Source of the DNA: Nilaparvata lugens
Lineage: Eukaryota > Arthropoda > Insecta > Hemiptera > Delphacidae
Length of the DNA: 64,000 nucleotides
Direction: 5' to 3'
Assembly: GCF_014356525.2 (NCBI RefSeq)
Contig: NC_052518.1
Span: 100,312,767 to 100,376,766, forward strand
Part shown: piece by piece, positions 42,465-53,273 of the stretch
How the letters are laid out: every line of letters begins with the position of its first letter
How positions within the stretch are numbered: position 1 is the first letter of the stretch
Program-made: the position numbers and the translations under genes
Notes under the pieces: model-generated
Seen by the model: only the letters and a program-made list of their open reading frames with translations
Told to the model about the DNA's origin: nothing
The model's database searches: none

Positions 42465-42845
42465 GTGAATATAGAATAGAATATCTTTATTAGCCTCAAT
42501 AGTACATCACAATTTTACATACAGGCCAGTCAACACAATACAATACAGCACAATAAAATCGGTCAATAAAACACTGCAATAAACAGTCACAGTAGTACAT
42601 TGGATTCAAATTCAAATATACATTACATACAGTTCATAATATACAATAATACACATAATTCAAAAATGTACATTACTTTTAATTCATTTCAAAATCGCTT
42701 GGATATAATTTTTTCTCCATATATTCTTTGACAGAGTAGAAGGAATTATCTACGAGAAATTTTCTCAACACATTTCTAAACCTTTTGTAATTAAGTTGTC
42801 TTATTTCAAAGGGCAGTCAAAATTCATAATTTTTATTGCGGCATT
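42465..42845 (-). mobile_element. LINE 3' end with ATTCT-type tail, minus strand
   Basis: On the minus strand the element ends CTAATAAAGATATTCTATTC, a CR1-like simple tail after an AATAAA-like signal. Upstream (higher coordinates) is AT-rich UTR and possibly decayed C-terminal coding sequence at 42690-42840 (for example a FRNVLRKFLVDNSFYSVKEY-like minus-strand reading), which fits the TxLR-type C-terminal end of such ORF2s. Confidence 0.55.
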
Positions 42846-42879
42846 AGTGGGGCTTTGATCTGTCTTATGGAGTCTGTTT

Positions 42880-43140
42880 CTTGTTACTTTCAAAGATTGA
42901 CTTGTTTGTGTATCCTCTAAAGATGCATTTTATTTATTTACTCTACTATACTTATTCTATTGTTTTTTGTGGTTTTTTTATTGTAAATCTTCAACTGTCA
43001 GGTTGTTATAATGCAGTTCACGGTGCTCATTCCCCACACCCAGACTTGTTGTCTTTGTGGGGAATATTCACTATTTATCTAATGTTTCTGCTGCTGTATT
43101 ACTTTTTTTGTGAATAAAGATCATTTGAATTTGAATTTGA
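42880..43140 (+). mobile_element. LINE 3' end with TTTGAA tail and 3' stem-loop
   Basis: Ends GTGAATAAAGATCATTTGAA followed by TTTGAATTTGAAATTT. About 40 nt before the tail, ATTCCCCACA pairs with TGTGGGGAAT (43029-43067), a stem with a ~17-nt loop. Such 3' stem-loops are recognised by the RT of several stringent-type LINEs; the role here is inferred. Confidence 0.65.
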
Positions 43141-43739
43141 AATTTATTATGTGTGTGTGTATAGCACTTCTCAACTCCATTTTATCGGGATTAGCTTTCA
43201 AGAAAAGTAAACATTGTAATATGTATAATGAAAAGTGTTGATATACACGCAATCCCTTGAAAATTTCTCTACAATGTTCACGATATGAAGCTTTGGCAAA
43301 TGACTCTGACAGCAAAAAAATATCGATAGTATAGAATTTCAGTATTTTAATAAAACTGCACGGGAATGAAAACTAATAACCAACTAAACTAGTTAACTAA
43401 CCAACTAATATAACTCACTAAAATTAACAAAAAAAACTGAAATAACATATGCTGGGACTCGATACTATCAATATTTTAATATCTCACTTTGACTGCTGAT
43501 GTATTCTCTTGGAAACAGTTAGTTAAAAAGTTGATGATTGGAGATTATCATCCGCCAATGACGTAATGGAAAGCATAGTGAGTTCATAACTGATGGAAAA
43601 TAAACTCATCTCTAGAAGTCTGCAGTCCTCAAGAATTTGTTGAATTTCAACAAAGGAGAGTTGATAAAAAAAAGTTAGATTCTTCTGTTATTGTTTTATT
43701 TCCATGTTGTTGTGTCTAATAAACTGCATTCTCTTACAG
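43141..43739. other. intergenic, no gene seen
   Basis: AT-rich sequence with a diffuse repeat of AACTAACCAACTAA wording at about 43375-43420. No gene is recognised. Confidence 0.5.
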
Positions 43740-43840
43740 CTGAATTTCATCTAAAGTGGATGAAAACTTTATTTTCTTTTGAAGAATGTGAACAATATCT
43801 TCCATATTGTATTGATAATATGCTTTCAAGAAATTATCAT
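43740..43840 (+). CDS. candidate internal exon (101 bp), function unknown
   Basis: The acceptor GCATTCTCTTACAG ends at 43739 and the donor GTAAGA starts at 43841. Between them one frame is open and protein-like: EFHLKWMKTLFSFEECEQYL then PYCIDNMLSRNYH. The exon would start in phase 2 and end in phase 0. I do not recognise the family. If spliced to the acceptor at 44681, the frame would run ten codons and reach a stop at about 44714. This is a splice-signal inference only. Confidence 0.35.
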
Positions 43841-44681
43841 GTAAGAGGGGGATCTCTACATCAATCTGAAAGTAAAATCATCAAATTATCACTTAATAGG
43901 AATATTAATAATATGTCTTATTCAGAGTAGCCTACATCTCATAAAACAGTCACAGCACTGCAATATCACCAGTTTTTTCTCACGAAATATGAGTGAAATA
44001 TCGGAAATATAGAAATTAAAAATTGCGAGCACAAGAATCATCTTGTGGTTATAAGAACTCTCAAATATATTCAAAAGAGCTATAAATATAGAGCTCAAAT
44101 ATATATGTGTCAAAGACCTATATGTGGTCCATATAGCTATAAAATGAATATCTTATGATTTATTTTTGTGTTGGATGCTATAATTATATTATTTGAAGAT
44201 TATTATGAAGAATTATTGAAGATTATTTGAAGAATTTTGAAGCCATCAGATGCTGATGCGCTCACTTGAATCCTCTTAATTATATGCAATTATATCCATC
44301 ATTGAATGATTTTTGCAGTGGAATTTACTAGAAATGGTTTCAAAATATAACTGATTCACAGATAAGAATGGTATAGGAGGAATTATTAAATTTAAAGCCT
44401 TGAAAAACATATTTCAAGGACCGTCATTCAAAGTTATTCAAATAGGCTACAGTACAACATCACAAGATTTTATTTCTAGAAAAATTAATTTAATCTTGAT
44501 TATGAGACAAGTCTAAACTTCTTTCTATTAATATAAAAAATACGGAGTCCCTTTCAAGATATTAGTGTAGTATATTGTCTTTATACCCATTTCAGTGACA
44601 CATTAACTTATCAATAATTGGTTTGATTTGTTGATGTATCACTACTGCATCATTCTAATAGTTTATGTTTTGTATTTTCAG
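43841..44681. other. possible intron, no gene seen
   Basis: AT-rich sequence lying between two candidate exons. Contains short repeated AATATAT and AGATTATTTGAAGAAT motifs and nothing recognisable. Confidence 0.4.
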
Positions 44682-44884
44682 CTACCACCCACTGTATACA
44701 GTGATGAACTCTGAACATTCCGTACCGTACAAAAATGGATACGCGTTCCGCGAGTGTGTTTAAATAGTGTAAAGTCTAGTGAAAGTAGTGCAGTGTTGTG
44801 TAAAAGTGCTCAAAAAGACTCGATGACAACTCTGGACTCTGGACTTGCTGGTTGCTGGGAGGGTGCATCCGCAAAAAAATATGA
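44682..44884 (+). other. candidate exon: 5' UTR/start exon or 3'-terminal exon
   Basis: Preceded by TTTTGTATTTTCAG and closed by GAG|GTGAGA. The GTG-rich stretch AGTGTAAAGTCTAGTGAAAG looks like an insect 5' UTR. An ATG at 44823 opens MTTLDSGLAGCWEGASAKKY to the donor. A short upstream frame starts at 44704 (MNSEHSVPYKNGYAFRECV, then stop) and would be a uORF. In the alternative model this is the last exon of the 43740 exon, stopping at about 44714. A partner exon continuing from the donor was not found with confidence. Confidence 0.35.
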
Positions 44885-45197
44885 GGTGAGACATTATTTC
44901 TTATTAAGAAACAAATAATTATTAAACTTCAAAAATTTATTGCATTTTTATTGCAAGTTTATTGCATTTGTGGAAATAATTTCATCCTTCTTAACTTTTC
45001 ATTTCAATCTTCATCGTCACCTGGACTATAGATATTGTTTCAAAAAACTGTGCATGGAATATAAGATCTCCCTTTTCTGTAATTCAACTCTTGATTTGAT
45101 TCAAGGACTTATTCATTTACTCTTCAAAAAAAAAAAATAAACAAATATACAATCAAATACATCCCAAGAAGCAAATACAATATTGTTAAAAATATTT

Positions 45198-45268
45198 CAA
45201 AAAGGGTACTAAGATTTTTATTTTTCGTTCTATTTCTATAAAAGTAACCCTATACAGAAAAGAGACAA
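45198..45268. repeat. MITE-H copy 1
   Basis: GGGTACTAAGATTTTTATTT is followed by the near-inverted CTATAAAAGTAACCCTATAC. Related copies occur at 49150-49265 and 57805-57915. Confidence 0.55.
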
Positions 45269-45554
45269 TATGTTTCCTAATTTCTAAATTGGTTCCTATA
45301 GGCTACCTGTGCGGGGACACTTGAATATATTATATAAATATTAACATATAAATTAAATATTATATAATAGATAAGACTCAAATCCTAGTTTTCTATAATT
45401 TAGAAAATAAATACTCATTCGATTTCTTTACCTCTTTCATCAGTATTTGAGAGTGCAAATCTGTTCTTTTATATAATGTATTATACCACCTCAATTTTAC
45501 ACATTTATTGTATTATTATTCGAATCTAGTCAATCAATTCCACGTGCATCAATG

Positions 45555-45800
45555 ACTAGCAGGTAACCCGTGCTCCGCAAGGGTTCAATTATCTTGACAA
45601 ACTGAAAACGTGACGTACTGAAATCCTAAAAAATTAAAATAGGCCTATAACCATCCTCGGTAAATGAAGAATGTGTATGCAAAATTTCAAGTTAATCAGT
45701 TGAGTAGTTCAGACGTAATGATGCGTCATTCGTAAATTTCCTATCCCGTGCATGTATAAGCCGATTCTTTCCTCTATTATATTATTATAGATATATATAA
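45555..45800 (+). repeat. dispersed repeat fragment
   Basis: Starts GCAGGTAACCCGTGCTCCGC and includes TGCAAAATTTCAAGTTAATC and TCCTATCCCGTGCATGTATA, ending in ATTATTATAGATATATATAA. This wording, with a terminal TATATAT box, is common in non-autonomous elements of many arthropods. The superfamily is not assigned. Confidence 0.5.
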
Positions 45801-46066
45801 TTTTCTTGACCTCGATTAATTATTTTATTTTGTTCACAGGTTTGAGCTGATAGCAATTGGTGAGTCAGTGAATACAATTTATAAGCATGTTACACAAAAA
45901 CATCCTCACACACATAGATAATTTGGTGAATTCCCATGTAAATCCAAATAATACCTTAAATCTTGTACAGCTTTGTACTGTGGGATGTTTCACATCGTTG
46001 ACATATACTCGCTTTTAATGTTTCGGTTTTGGTTGTAGAGGAATGTGGGTTCCTAATATTGGTTTG

Positions 46067-46132
46067 CAGCGTTGCCATTTTCCAAATGTTGTCATAGGGA
46101 AAACGTTGGAAGTTGTCAAATAATGGCAACAT
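46067..46132. repeat. short foldback
   Basis: GTTGCCATTTTCCAA pairs imperfectly with TTGGAAGTTGTCAAATAATGGCAAC. Probably a tiny MITE. Confidence 0.5.
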
Positions 46133-48176
46133 CGCGGTTTCTTAGTTCTCCCACCAGTAGAAATGTGCAGTACTATTCCTATTTTTCAATTTTATATAAT
46201 ATATTTGGAAATTTAATAGATCTCATGCATATGAAAGTCTTGAACCAAGTTCTCACATTTCTCTTGAGATATATCCCCTTTCTGATACAAGATTAGAATT
46301 ATTCACTTATTTCATTTTTGGAAAAATGTTCATTATTTTAAAGATAGAATAATGTGTGTGAGGTTACACGGGGTAGTGTTAGTGGTTAGTTTTTTACACA
46401 AACACTAATTTTAGAACACAGCAGGCTATCAATTAAGTTCATCATCAAGGATCATCGAGATCATCAAGGATCACCACATCATCAAGGATTCCTTGGCCCT
46501 GACCTCATCACCAGTTTAAACGTTTTAAAGTTAAATTTAAATTTGATTTAATATTTTGAGTAACTCATATAAAAGTCTGACTTATTCTTTAAATTTTATT
46601 AACTTAATAATAAGTTACCATTACCTACTTATTTTTTTTGAAGCTTTCTTATTTAGATATAGCACCCCTTACTCTGTCCCTTTGTGATGAGGTATGAATG
46701 ACAGTATCGACTCACACCAATGTCACCTGGTCATATGGACATATATATGAATCATATATTTATATCATATTGATCAGAATTTTAGAGTTTTCAAATAAAA
46801 AAGTTCAATGAACAGTGTTTGAACAATCCTTTTCATCGACAGAAAGATTGTTTATTTCATTTGTTGTCAAAATTAACGTAGCTTCTCTTTTGTTTCTAAT
46901 AGCAAACGTGCCGCTTGTGCGACAGATAAAAATATGTACTTGAAATGGCTTTCATGTTTGGCATTGACTGAGTTTATATTTATACCCAAAATTTAACTTT
47001 TGGGCAGAGCTCTTCGTTAGGAATGTGAGTTAAGTCCGGCTGATCCAGTGGAAAAGGCAGATTTCGTTTCGTTTTATAATACAGTTATTCTGTCACAGAT
47101 CGGGCAGTTTAAAAAATTGTATTGTTAAGGGAGACGGGTTCTGAGCCTATTCATTGGTTCAGTTAATTTGTTCTTTTAAAATACTAACTGTAAAGTCGCG
47201 ATTAAACCAGTGGGATGCCAAAGGGGGAAGCCATATTCAAAAGGTAGGGACTACTGGATAAGATCATGTTCTTAATTTTCATAACCACAAAGATTGAATC
47301 ATCATTAGCAGCAAGCGAGTGATTTCCCCATCAAATTCATATCAATAATGTTTTTATAATAAAAAATTAATCTTGTTTTGTTTAAATGTATATATGTAAA
47401 AGATTCATTAATTAAAGTTCTAGTTATTCTGTTCTCTTTTGTTATGATAGTTTTTCCTGCTTACATATTTGGTGGAGGCGCCGGGTGGACTGCTTACACA
47501 ATACAGCCAGACTCTGTACTGAGTACCAATTGCTGTCAATCATAGAATTGGAGGCCTATTTCAGTGGGCTTGGCATGATGATTATGCTTCCAGCTCGTGA
47601 GACAAACTCACTCCACTTTAAATTATTCACCCCATCCTGGAACCCCAGAAGTAGGAAATTTAGATTTTATTTTGCAGTCAGCACACTTTTTAGATTAAGA
47701 TAGGGTTTCAGCACATCTATAGATCTAGCTCAGGTCCCTCACCACACGGTTTGTTTCAATGCACCAACAGATCCAAAACATAGTTTTCAGGACCTGATTT
47801 GAGTGAAAGACATCAATGACATCCACCAATCCAGCCAGACCCTGGGGTGGTTGTTAACTGTCGATCATTTGGAGCTGGGATCTCAATTCAGTGGGCTTGG
47901 CATACTGATTTGATGTTTCACTCCGTTCTGCCCCCCCCAAAACCAACCTCTCTCCCCTGTCCAGGTCTGTTGGAGGCATTTTTTCTATTGTATTTTCTCT
48001 GTTTCTGTGTACATGTCATGTGTATTAAAGGCTAGGCTCGAGGCTCCAATTGAGCTGGGTAAAGTCAGAGTTTTAAGAGTTTATTTTTGACAATGTGTAT
48101 TGTGATTATTATAACTACACTATAATAAGGTTTATTTAATATTGTATCAATGTGTAATAGTTGTAAGTTTTTATAA
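46133..48176. other. intergenic, ~2 kb, one diverged duplication
   Basis: No gene is recognised. TTCAGTGGGCTTGGCAT occurs at about 47561 and 47889 with partly matching flanks (CTGTC.ATCAT, GGAG..), indicating an old ~330-bp tandem duplication within 47480-48000. Repeated ATCATCAAGGATCA wording lies at about 46438-46490. Confidence 0.5.
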
Positions 48177-48645
48177 TTTTTCCAGGTTCTATCAATATTT
48201 CAATTTTTTTTGAAATATATATTATGTGTTGTTTCATCTTAATTTGAAATTACCTTATTTTTCTTATAATTATAATAAGTTTGTAGTGTGAATGTTGATG
48301 TTATTTAATTAAAGGGGTTTTTTGACAACCTTCAAGTCTATTCAATTAATTATAATACATTTTATCACGGGTTTGATGTATTTTGGGTTGTACAATTTTT
48401 TCCAGGTTTTTATCAAATTTCAATTTTTTAAAAATATATGTGTTGTTTCATCTTAATTTGAAATTACCTATTTTTCTTAGTAATTATAATACATTCCATC
48501 ACGGGTTTGATGTATTTTGGGTTGTACAATTTTTTTTAGGTTTTTATCAATATTTCAACTTTTTTTTAATATATGTGTTGTTCATCTAATTTATTTTGAA
48601 ATTGTCTTATTTTTCTTATTATATAATACATTTGATGTATTTTTG
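48177..48645 (+). repeat. AT-rich tandem repeat, ~133-bp unit, 3-4 copies
   Basis: CACGGGTTTGATGTATTTTG occurs at 48366 and 48499 (133 bp apart). Accompanying blocks GGTTTTTATCAA and ATGTGTTGTTTCATCTTAAT also recur further left (about 48185-48300) and right (to 48645) in decayed form. Confidence 0.8.
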
Positions 48646-48710
48646 AAGTTTTATTTGGTGTGCTTACTCCAGATATATTTTTTGAATTATCTGTGGAATT
48701 ATTGCAGCAT

Positions 48711-48768
48711 GAAGTACAACATTGGTGCAGAAGAATGTTATAGCAACATCAATATGATAGAAAAGGTA
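48711..48768 (+). CDS. candidate small exon
   Basis: Acceptor GGAATTATTGCAG, open frame MKYNIGAEECYSNINMIEK, donor GTAAGA. The frame is protein-like but only 19 residues. Joining to the 44884 donor directly would create a stop, so they are not consecutive exons in that frame. Low support. Confidence 0.25.
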
Positions 48769-48849
48769 AGAATGATACTAGCAATATTCCTTAGAAATAA
48801 ATTTTCTTCCCTTGAAACATGATAGGACACCCCAATCGAAAATTCATTA

Positions 48850-49500
48850 CTTATTGCAAAAATATTGATTTATTATAATCTAAAAATAATTTGGCCTTTA
48901 ATAGGCTGAATCTAATATATTAGTAATTATTTTTTGTAGAAATATTGATTTAGAATCTGAAAATAATAATTTGGCCTTACATAGGCTGAATCTAATATTA
49001 GCTATTATTTTTTGTAGAAATATTGATTTATAATCTGAAAATAATTTGGCCTTACATAGGCTGAATCTAATATTAGCAATTATGTTTTTCAGAAATATTG
49101 ATTTAGAATCTGAAAAAATTTGGCCTTTCATAGGCTGAATCTAATATTAGCCATTATATATCTCTTTACTGTATAGGGCTACTTTTTATAGAAATAGAAA
49201 GAAAAATAAATGAGATTAAATAATTCATAAAAGGTACTGAGATTTTTCTTTTTCTTTCTATTTTAGCCACTATATTTTGTAGGAATATTGATTTAGAATC
49301 TGAAAATAATTTGGCCTTACATAGGCTTAATCAAATCTTAGCCATTATGTTTTTTAGAAATATTAATTTAGAATATGAAAATAATTTGGCCTTTCATAGG
49401 CTGAATCTAAAATTAGCCATTATTTTTTGTAGAAATATTGATTTAAATCTGAAAATAGTTTAGCCTTACATAGTCTGAATCTAATATTAGCCTACATAAT
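48850..49500 (+). repeat. tandem repeat, ~75-bp unit, interrupted by a ~116-bp insert
   Basis: TTTGGCCTTACATAGGCTGA recurs with GGCC at 48893, 48973, 49048, 49122, 49313, 49388 and (changed to TAGCC) 49463. Spacings are 80, 75, 74, 191, 75 and 75. Each unit also has AGAAATATTGATTTAGAATC. The 191-bp interval is one unit plus MITE-H. Confidence 0.9.
49150..49265. repeat. MITE-H copy 2 inside the 75-bp array
   Basis: CTGTATAGGGCTACTTTTTA and, on the other side, GGTACTGAGATTTTTCTTTT form the same pair as in 45198-45268. It interrupts the tandem array by about 116 bp. Confidence 0.65.
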
Positions 49501-50348
49501 AGAGTAACACAATTTTTTTACTTCACTTTATATTATTTACTAATTTTTCTGTAGTCACTTTTACCTGTGTATTTAATGTGTTGTGAGTTTCTTCTGTTGC
49601 AGCTGTGTCAATCAATGACACATGACGGTGGTTCGGAGTCCACCTAAAACTGTAGGTCCATTCTGTGATTGGAAGGATTCTTTCAATCCCAGAGAACCAT
49701 GTTTTGACCTGGAGTCAACTTTTGACTGATTGTCAAAAACCTTTGACAGTTAGTCGAATTTTCACTGATGGTTAATTCTTGCAAAGTTGTATGTTTGGCG
49801 TTTAGGGGTGGCTGTGAGGGGTGTTGGGAGGTTACTATTGAGGGGCACTTCATGCCCCCCTGAATTATAATTCAAAATTTGTTCAATCCTTTTAGTATTT
49901 TCCAGCAACACTTTAAAATATTTCAGTAAGTATGTACCTTGCCTAGGCCTGTAAATAAGTATAGAAATCGGCAGTTATCATGAAAATGAAATATAGAAGG
50001 TAAGAATCTAATAAGAAATCAATAAAAATTTTCTAAAATAATAATTATTATTCATGATATTCATTTCACATTGATAATTATTTACTGTACATTATTAAAT
50101 CAATACGGTAGCTTAGATGAAAATTTAATATTCATCATTAATACACTTAAAATTGAAACTTGAGCTATAATACACTTTGAATTTCTGATTATATATATTT
50201 TTGAGTTATTTAAAAAAGAATATTATGTTTTGTGAATTATAAATAAAAAATATGATAGCAATTCTACCTGATATAGGCTCAATGTAATTTTAGCCTTCAT
50301 AACACAGTAATTCCAATTTTGTATTTCACTTCTATTATCCATATACTA
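49501..50348. other. intergenic, no gene seen
   Basis: Includes GGTGGTTCGGAGTCCACCTA near 49626, which resembles GGTGGTTCGGGACTCACCTA near 28752; probably a small repeat. Nothing coding is recognised. Confidence 0.5.
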
Positions 50349-50690
50349 TAGTGAGGTCCACGTTATAATGTCAGTGTAGAAAGATTGGAAAACATCGTTA
50401 TAATATCGACTTTTTGCCTTGCCACTGTCATCTGTAGAGGATAACTGATAACGGTATATGTAAAATTAACTGTTCATTATTGTTTGAAATAACAATTATA
50501 TTTCATTCGTCAATATAATATATTTTTCAATAAATGAATAAAAAATATGAATAATTGATAATATTTTGTTAATCGATTATATTTGTACCTACTTACAAAA
50601 CGATGTGGCAACATTGCGGATCCAGAAAAAGATAGCTCTATCTGTTCTGTCGACTGATGACAAGGATAGCAACACATGTAATATTAGAAT
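50349..50690 (+). repeat. MITE-B copy 2, right end lost
   Basis: Left terminus TATAGTGAGGTCCACGTTAT and interior as in copy 1 through GACAAGGATAGCAACA. The right TIR is missing. Confidence 0.8.
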
Positions 50691-51929
50691 TTTTTCACTT
50701 TTTGTGTAGTTGAGAAGTTGATATTGTGGTAAATATTCATATTAATACAAATCAAAAGACTAATCAGTCTGTCAGGTTTTTGAGAATTGCTTAGTCTTTC
50801 TATTTAATTGATTCGAATTTCAAAAATTGATACTCTTTTTTTCAGTTTGAAATATCACTTCAGGAGCTGTTTTGATGATGTGATATTCACAAAGATGGAA
50901 AATGTTTCCAAGGAAAGATTTGACATGAAAATAAGATGCAAATATAATTGGCAGTTCTAGGAAGGAAAACTTTGACCTTGGAATATGATTTCATATGATA
51001 TTGAACATGATTAGTCTACCTGTTATTAGAAAATATGAAATATATTCTCAAGGAGGCTTCATTGAAACAGTTTGTAACTTCAATGTGGTAGTATTTATAA
51101 GAATTACTAAAAATCATATATTCATACATGCTTCTTACTCGATCTATCAATAACACTAAATTTTCAACAATAATGTTATTTATAGGTATTAATTCAATCT
51201 TAGCATTCTCTTTTAAATAAACTTATGACTTATTTCTGTTGGTTTGTGTTTCCATGATTGATTCAACGTGGACTCCGAACCCCCATCTTATTGACAACAT
51301 TGAACTGAAATTGTAGCCTGATGTCATTTACGATTATTTTGACACTGTGATCCTAGGTAATATTGAAAGATGATAAGGTCTTATTTTCAATGTTAATTCA
51401 TCCATGAAGAATATGGATGTATCAATTCTAATTGCTGGTGAACGATAATTTTTATTGGGATTTCTTCTAGAGCATGATCAGCTGAGGATGTTCTGGGTAG
51501 TTGCTGATGTTTTTAGTCTCTGTTTGTCTTTCATCTAGAGGGAAAAATGTGTCAGTTTTTTTCTACTGATCTGGTTGTTTGTTCTAAATTGGTTGCTAGA
51601 GGTGTCATGCAGTTAGTTGTACAGTAGGCGTCCCGTAGCTTTGCCTCCGTCGCACTTTGAAACGGCATATAGGAAAGGTATGGTTCGCAGGATAATATTC
51701 ACGGCTTTGCAAAAACATCAGGCTCCAGAGATCCTAGATGGAGGAAGCTCCCTACACACAGAGATTCTCCATGAATGAGAGTTGCAACGTATCACCAACA
51801 TGGAAAGAGCATGTTGAACGAATGTCAGCTGTTAGGCTGTGTTGTGCTAAAAGGACCCAACTCCAGAAAGCTCCTTGTGTATCTTTTTGGATGCAACACG
51901 TTCTAGATACAAAAGAGCATCTGTTGCTT
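50691..51929. other. intergenic, no gene recognised
   Basis: AT-rich to 51600, then moderately GC. Small frames overlap on both strands at 51738-51968 but show no known motif. Confidence 0.5.
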
Positions 51930-51992
51930 TTGAAAAGATACATTTTCAAGAATGTTGGATGTTTTTGAACGGGTAGTATAGTAGTCCAGTGG
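51930..51992 (+). repeat. Rep-H fragment
   Basis: GATACATTTTCAAGAATGTT and GTTTTTGAACGGGTAGTATA match an internal part of Rep-H at about 58845-58895. Confidence 0.65.
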
Positions 51993-52291
51993 CCCTCTGC
52001 CGATAGGCAAGGCTAAAGGACCCGGACTGTATTATATACTGAGTCTTGGATTCTGACCAATTTGAGCTTATGTGGATTGGTTGATTGAAGTATATAGTTG
52101 TCAGCTCTAACTAGAATTCTAACTCTTACTTAAATTTCTAAGTCAACAGCTGACTCTATTGAAACACATTATAATAAATGCCACCATAAATTGATTAAAC
52201 GGTTTTTATAGTTGAAACAACTTTGCAGAAAGCGACCCTAAGGTGTGATTGTTTGAATACTCTACCTATATGGCTAGTTGTTTGTATTGTA

Positions 52292-52481
52292 AGGCTCAAC
52301 TCACACTTACGCGACTCAGGTCGAGAAGAGACTCGACTCTAGTCGAGAGCATGTGTTTCCAAATGGTGACAGTCAGACCAGTCGATTCTATTCTCCGCGA
52401 CTGTCACCATTTGAAAACACATGCTCTCGACTAGAGTCGAGTCTCTTCTCGACCTGAGTCGCGTAAGTGTGAGTTGTGCCT
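52292..52481. repeat. MITE-I, 190-bp foldback with ~75-bp arms, TA-flanked
   Basis: Arms start AGGCTCAACTCACACTTACG and end with the inverted GTGTGAGTTGTGCCT. The inner arm is GACTCGACTCTAGTCGAGAG and its near-perfect partner, separated by a ~24-bp loop at about 52373-52396. TA at 52290-52291 and 52482-52483. CpG-rich compared with its surroundings. Confidence 0.85.
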
Positions 52482-52597
52482 TATGCTTTCAAAAGTACAA
52501 AACCTATGGAGTATCTAAGTGGTTTCATAAGTGAATTTTGTAGCTAGGTTCTTCTATGAGTTTCAAATGCTCATTTTTATTCACACATTTTCAAGTA

Positions 52598-52860
52598 CAG
52601 TAGAACTCCAATTATCCGAACTCCGACTATCCTAAATTTCTATGACTATCCGAATCACTTTCAGAAAAAAAATTGTCCAATAAAAGTGTGAGTGCGCTAT
52701 TATTCTTCAACCCCCCCCCCCCCGAATTTATTCCTGAAATGTAGTTCTTTTTCGCCAGTTCGTTCTTCGCGAGGTGACCGACCGCGGCAGGCGACGCGAA
52801 CGCACGGACGCGAGCGCGCACACGCGCACTACTTCAACTCACAGCCGGCTCTATTTTTCT
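52598..52860. mobile_element. pogo/Tigger-type terminus, one end only
   Basis: CAGTAGAACTCCAATTATCC after a TA dinucleotide matches the pogo/Tigger TIR pattern (CAGT..AACCTC.ATTATCCG). A minus-strand frame ending FFSESDSDSHRNLG next to the terminus could be the acidic tail of a CENP-B/pogo-type transposase. A C13 run and a strongly CpG-rich segment at 52760-52830 follow. No second terminus was found within the next 500 bp. Confidence 0.55.
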
Positions 52861-53273
52861 AGCGTAAGCAAATCTATTGTTCAATTGAATATATAAACCG
52901 ACACTAAACTACACTAAACGACACTACTATAATTATGTATACTATTGCTGAAATACTATTAAACACTCTCTACATGTTACCGTTCGGTGTCTAACCGCTG
53001 ACTGAAATTGGTTCTAGTAAAAAAACATTAGTAACTCCTAAGGTGAAATTTCTTCAGCAGCGCGGCTAGAGTCGACACATTATTTATAAATCCATCACAT
53101 TCTCAACTCAAATTATTAATTTGATCCATTATACAGATTGAGTTCGTTGGTCAAAAACATTGCCCTTCTTCGTCTTTTTTTAGGAAATTACAGAAAGAAC
53201 TGGACTACATAATAAAAATTATCATGATATCTTAATCATGGTAATTTATCACCATTTTTTATTTCTTCTTATC
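52861..53273. other. intergenic, no gene seen
   Basis: AT-rich sequence between the pogo end and Rep-X copy 1. Nothing recognisable. Confidence 0.5.

Larger units (their letters stand above)
44885..46066. other. non-coding, possible intron with repeats
   Basis: AT-rich. Holds MITE-H copy 1 (45198-45268) and a dispersed-repeat fragment (45555-45800). A 20-nt block bounded by an acceptor and donor (45841-45860) has a stop in the expected frame. Confidence 0.4.

Noticed and set aside
45841..45860. 20-nt micro-exon bounded by TTGTTCACAG and GTGAGT
   Set aside because: It carries an in-frame stop when joined to the 44884 donor, and such short signals arise easily by chance.
47485..48035. Possible host coding region at 47.5-48.0 kb
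   Set aside because: The frames are short, have no recognised domain, and the region is better explained as a diverged tandem duplication around TTCAGTGGGCTTGGCAT.
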